DNA of 64,000 nucleotides from Nocardia cyriacigeorgica (GTDB taxonomy: Bacteria; Actinomycetota; Actinomycetes; Mycobacteriales; Mycobacteriaceae): contig NZ_JAAGUY010000004.1 of NCBI RefSeq assembly GCF_010868145.1, positions 121,491 to 185,490 on the forward strand. Direction: 5' to 3'. Below are positions 63,464 to 64,000 of the stretch, one piece after another. A program made the translations under genes and the position numbers. A model generated the notes under the pieces. That model did no database searches, had not been told where the DNA came from, and saw nothing but the letters and a program-made list of their open reading frames with translations. Position 1 is the stretch's first letter. Every line of letters begins with the position of its first letter.

Positions 63464-64000
63464 ATGACGCGGTTGGCAGCGGATCGGGCGGCGGCGGTAC
63501 TGGAGCCGGCGACCGATGCCGAGCCGCCGAACGGGAGCGGGCGACGGCTCCCGATGCGTCCGCATGTGCGGGCGATGCGTAAGCAGCTCGATCCGGCCAA
63601 TCTACGGTCCTTTGCCCGGTCAACGCCGGGCCGGCTGATCGGCGTCGGACTATTACTGGCCGTGGTCTGCCTGGCCGCGGGCGCGGTGACGGCGGCGACG
63701 GTCAACGAGCGGCAGAACGGCCTCGACATCCTGCTCGCGGAAACCGAACCCGACGCCCATTCCGCACACCGGATCTACACCTCGCTCTCGGTCGCCGACG
63801 CCGCGGCTGCGACCGCGTTCATCTCCGGTGGTCTGGAGCCACAGCATGTTCGCGACCGCTACAGCCAGGCGGTCGGTGAGTCGGCGGCCGAGCTAGCCGC
63901 CCTATCCGGCGAGGGCCCTGACCAGAGGATCCGCACCGAGATAGCGACCGGCCTACCGGTCTACACCGGGCTGATCGAGACCGCGCGGGCCAACAACCGC
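63464..64000 (+). CDS. Membrane protein, Rv0412c-like (3' end cut by window edge)
   Basis: 179 codons present, open at the edge. A basic N-terminal leader (MRPHVRAMRKQLDP) precedes a single hydrophobic segment at about 63-83 (RLIGVGLLLAVVCLAAGAVT), then an extracytoplasmic alpha-helical region. It begins at ATG 63464 with GGGGAGGTGG upstream. Location next to the Nudix gene matches Rv0412c, a conserved membrane protein of unknown function located before glnH-pknG. No further claim can be made. Confidence 0.78.
   Translation, partial: MTRLAADRAAAVLEPATDAEPPNGSGRRLPMRPHVRAMRKQLDPANLRSFARSTPGRLIGVGLLLAVVCLAAGAVTAATVNERQNGLDILLAETEPDAHSAHRIYTSLSVADAAAATAFISGGLEPQHVRDRYSQAVGESAAELAALSGEGPDQRIRTEIATGLPVYTGLIETARANNR

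Overview
The window is high-GC actinobacterial chromosome. Gene content points to a mycolate-producing actinomycete of the Nocardia/Rhodococcus type: FabH- and KasA-like ketosynthases, a VirR-like LytR_C protein, a deazaflavin (F420) nitroreductase-family protein, a ChoD-like oxidase beside a KstR-type operator, DUF3263, and many GTG starts and ATGA/GTGA overlaps. From memory, the core gene order resembles Mycobacterium tuberculosis Rv0412c-Rv0437c (mutT3, thiE/thiOSG, thiD, thiC, xthA, GNAT, def, DUF3263, virR, sodC, carboxylate-amine ligase, CDC48-like ATPase, pssA, psd), with blocks of other genes between these anchors. No tRNA, rRNA, CRISPR array, prophage or transposase was seen.

Layout. 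1-2.0 kb: an edge-truncated FAD oxidoreductase and a SigJ-type sigma factor separated by a tandem 77-bp palindromic repeat. 2.0-5.9 kb: phospholipid genes psd-pssA, a YeaQ-type membrane protein, fabH, an SRPBCC protein. 6.0-9.8 kb: a coupled cluster of a small ORF, a receiver fused to a thioredoxin-reductase-like flavoprotein, a cyclic-nucleotide-sensor histidine kinase and a UBP-type zinc finger; then a lipoprotein and a CDC48-like AAA+ ATPase. 13-18.9 kb: a complete Mrp Na+/H+ antiporter operon (mrpA(B)CDEFG). 18.9-25.9 kb: PAP2 protein, carboxylate-amine ligase, sodC, virR, DUF3263, def, GNAT, xthA. 26-29.8 kb: tyrosine/homogentisate catabolism (hmgA-fahA) with a TetR, then a VOC protein.

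29.9-41.7 kb: a TPP riboswitch and thiC, then an accessory block separating thiC from thiD: ssuCBA transporter, a CobW zinc chaperone behind a Zur-like box, an epoxide hydrolase and divergent TetR sharing a double operator, an NAD(P)-binding protein, a KasA-like ketosynthase with a divergent TetR, and a Ddn-family protein. 41.9-46.8 kb: TetR, isochorismatase-fold hydrolase, cutA, and a KstR-type box between a ChoD-like oxidase and a steroid-reductase-like protein. 46.8-56.3 kb: an acyl-CoA carboxylase operon (AtuA-like, two acyl-CoA dehydrogenases, biotin carboxylase, carboxyltransferase, enoyl-CoA hydratase, TetR) resembling M. tuberculosis Rv0971c-Rv0976c and Pseudomonas atu/liu clusters. 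56.5-64 kb: small membrane protein, class III cyclase, ABC exporter, thiOSG, thiE, Nudix hydrolase and an edge-truncated membrane protein.

The most unusual signals are (i) a palindromic repeat family with an identical 77-bp period at two loci, locus-specific arms that overlap stop codons, and a third copy read in frame inside the biotin carboxylase gene; (ii) the receiver-flavoprotein/kinase/UBP-finger cluster; and (iii) several sharp palindromic operators.
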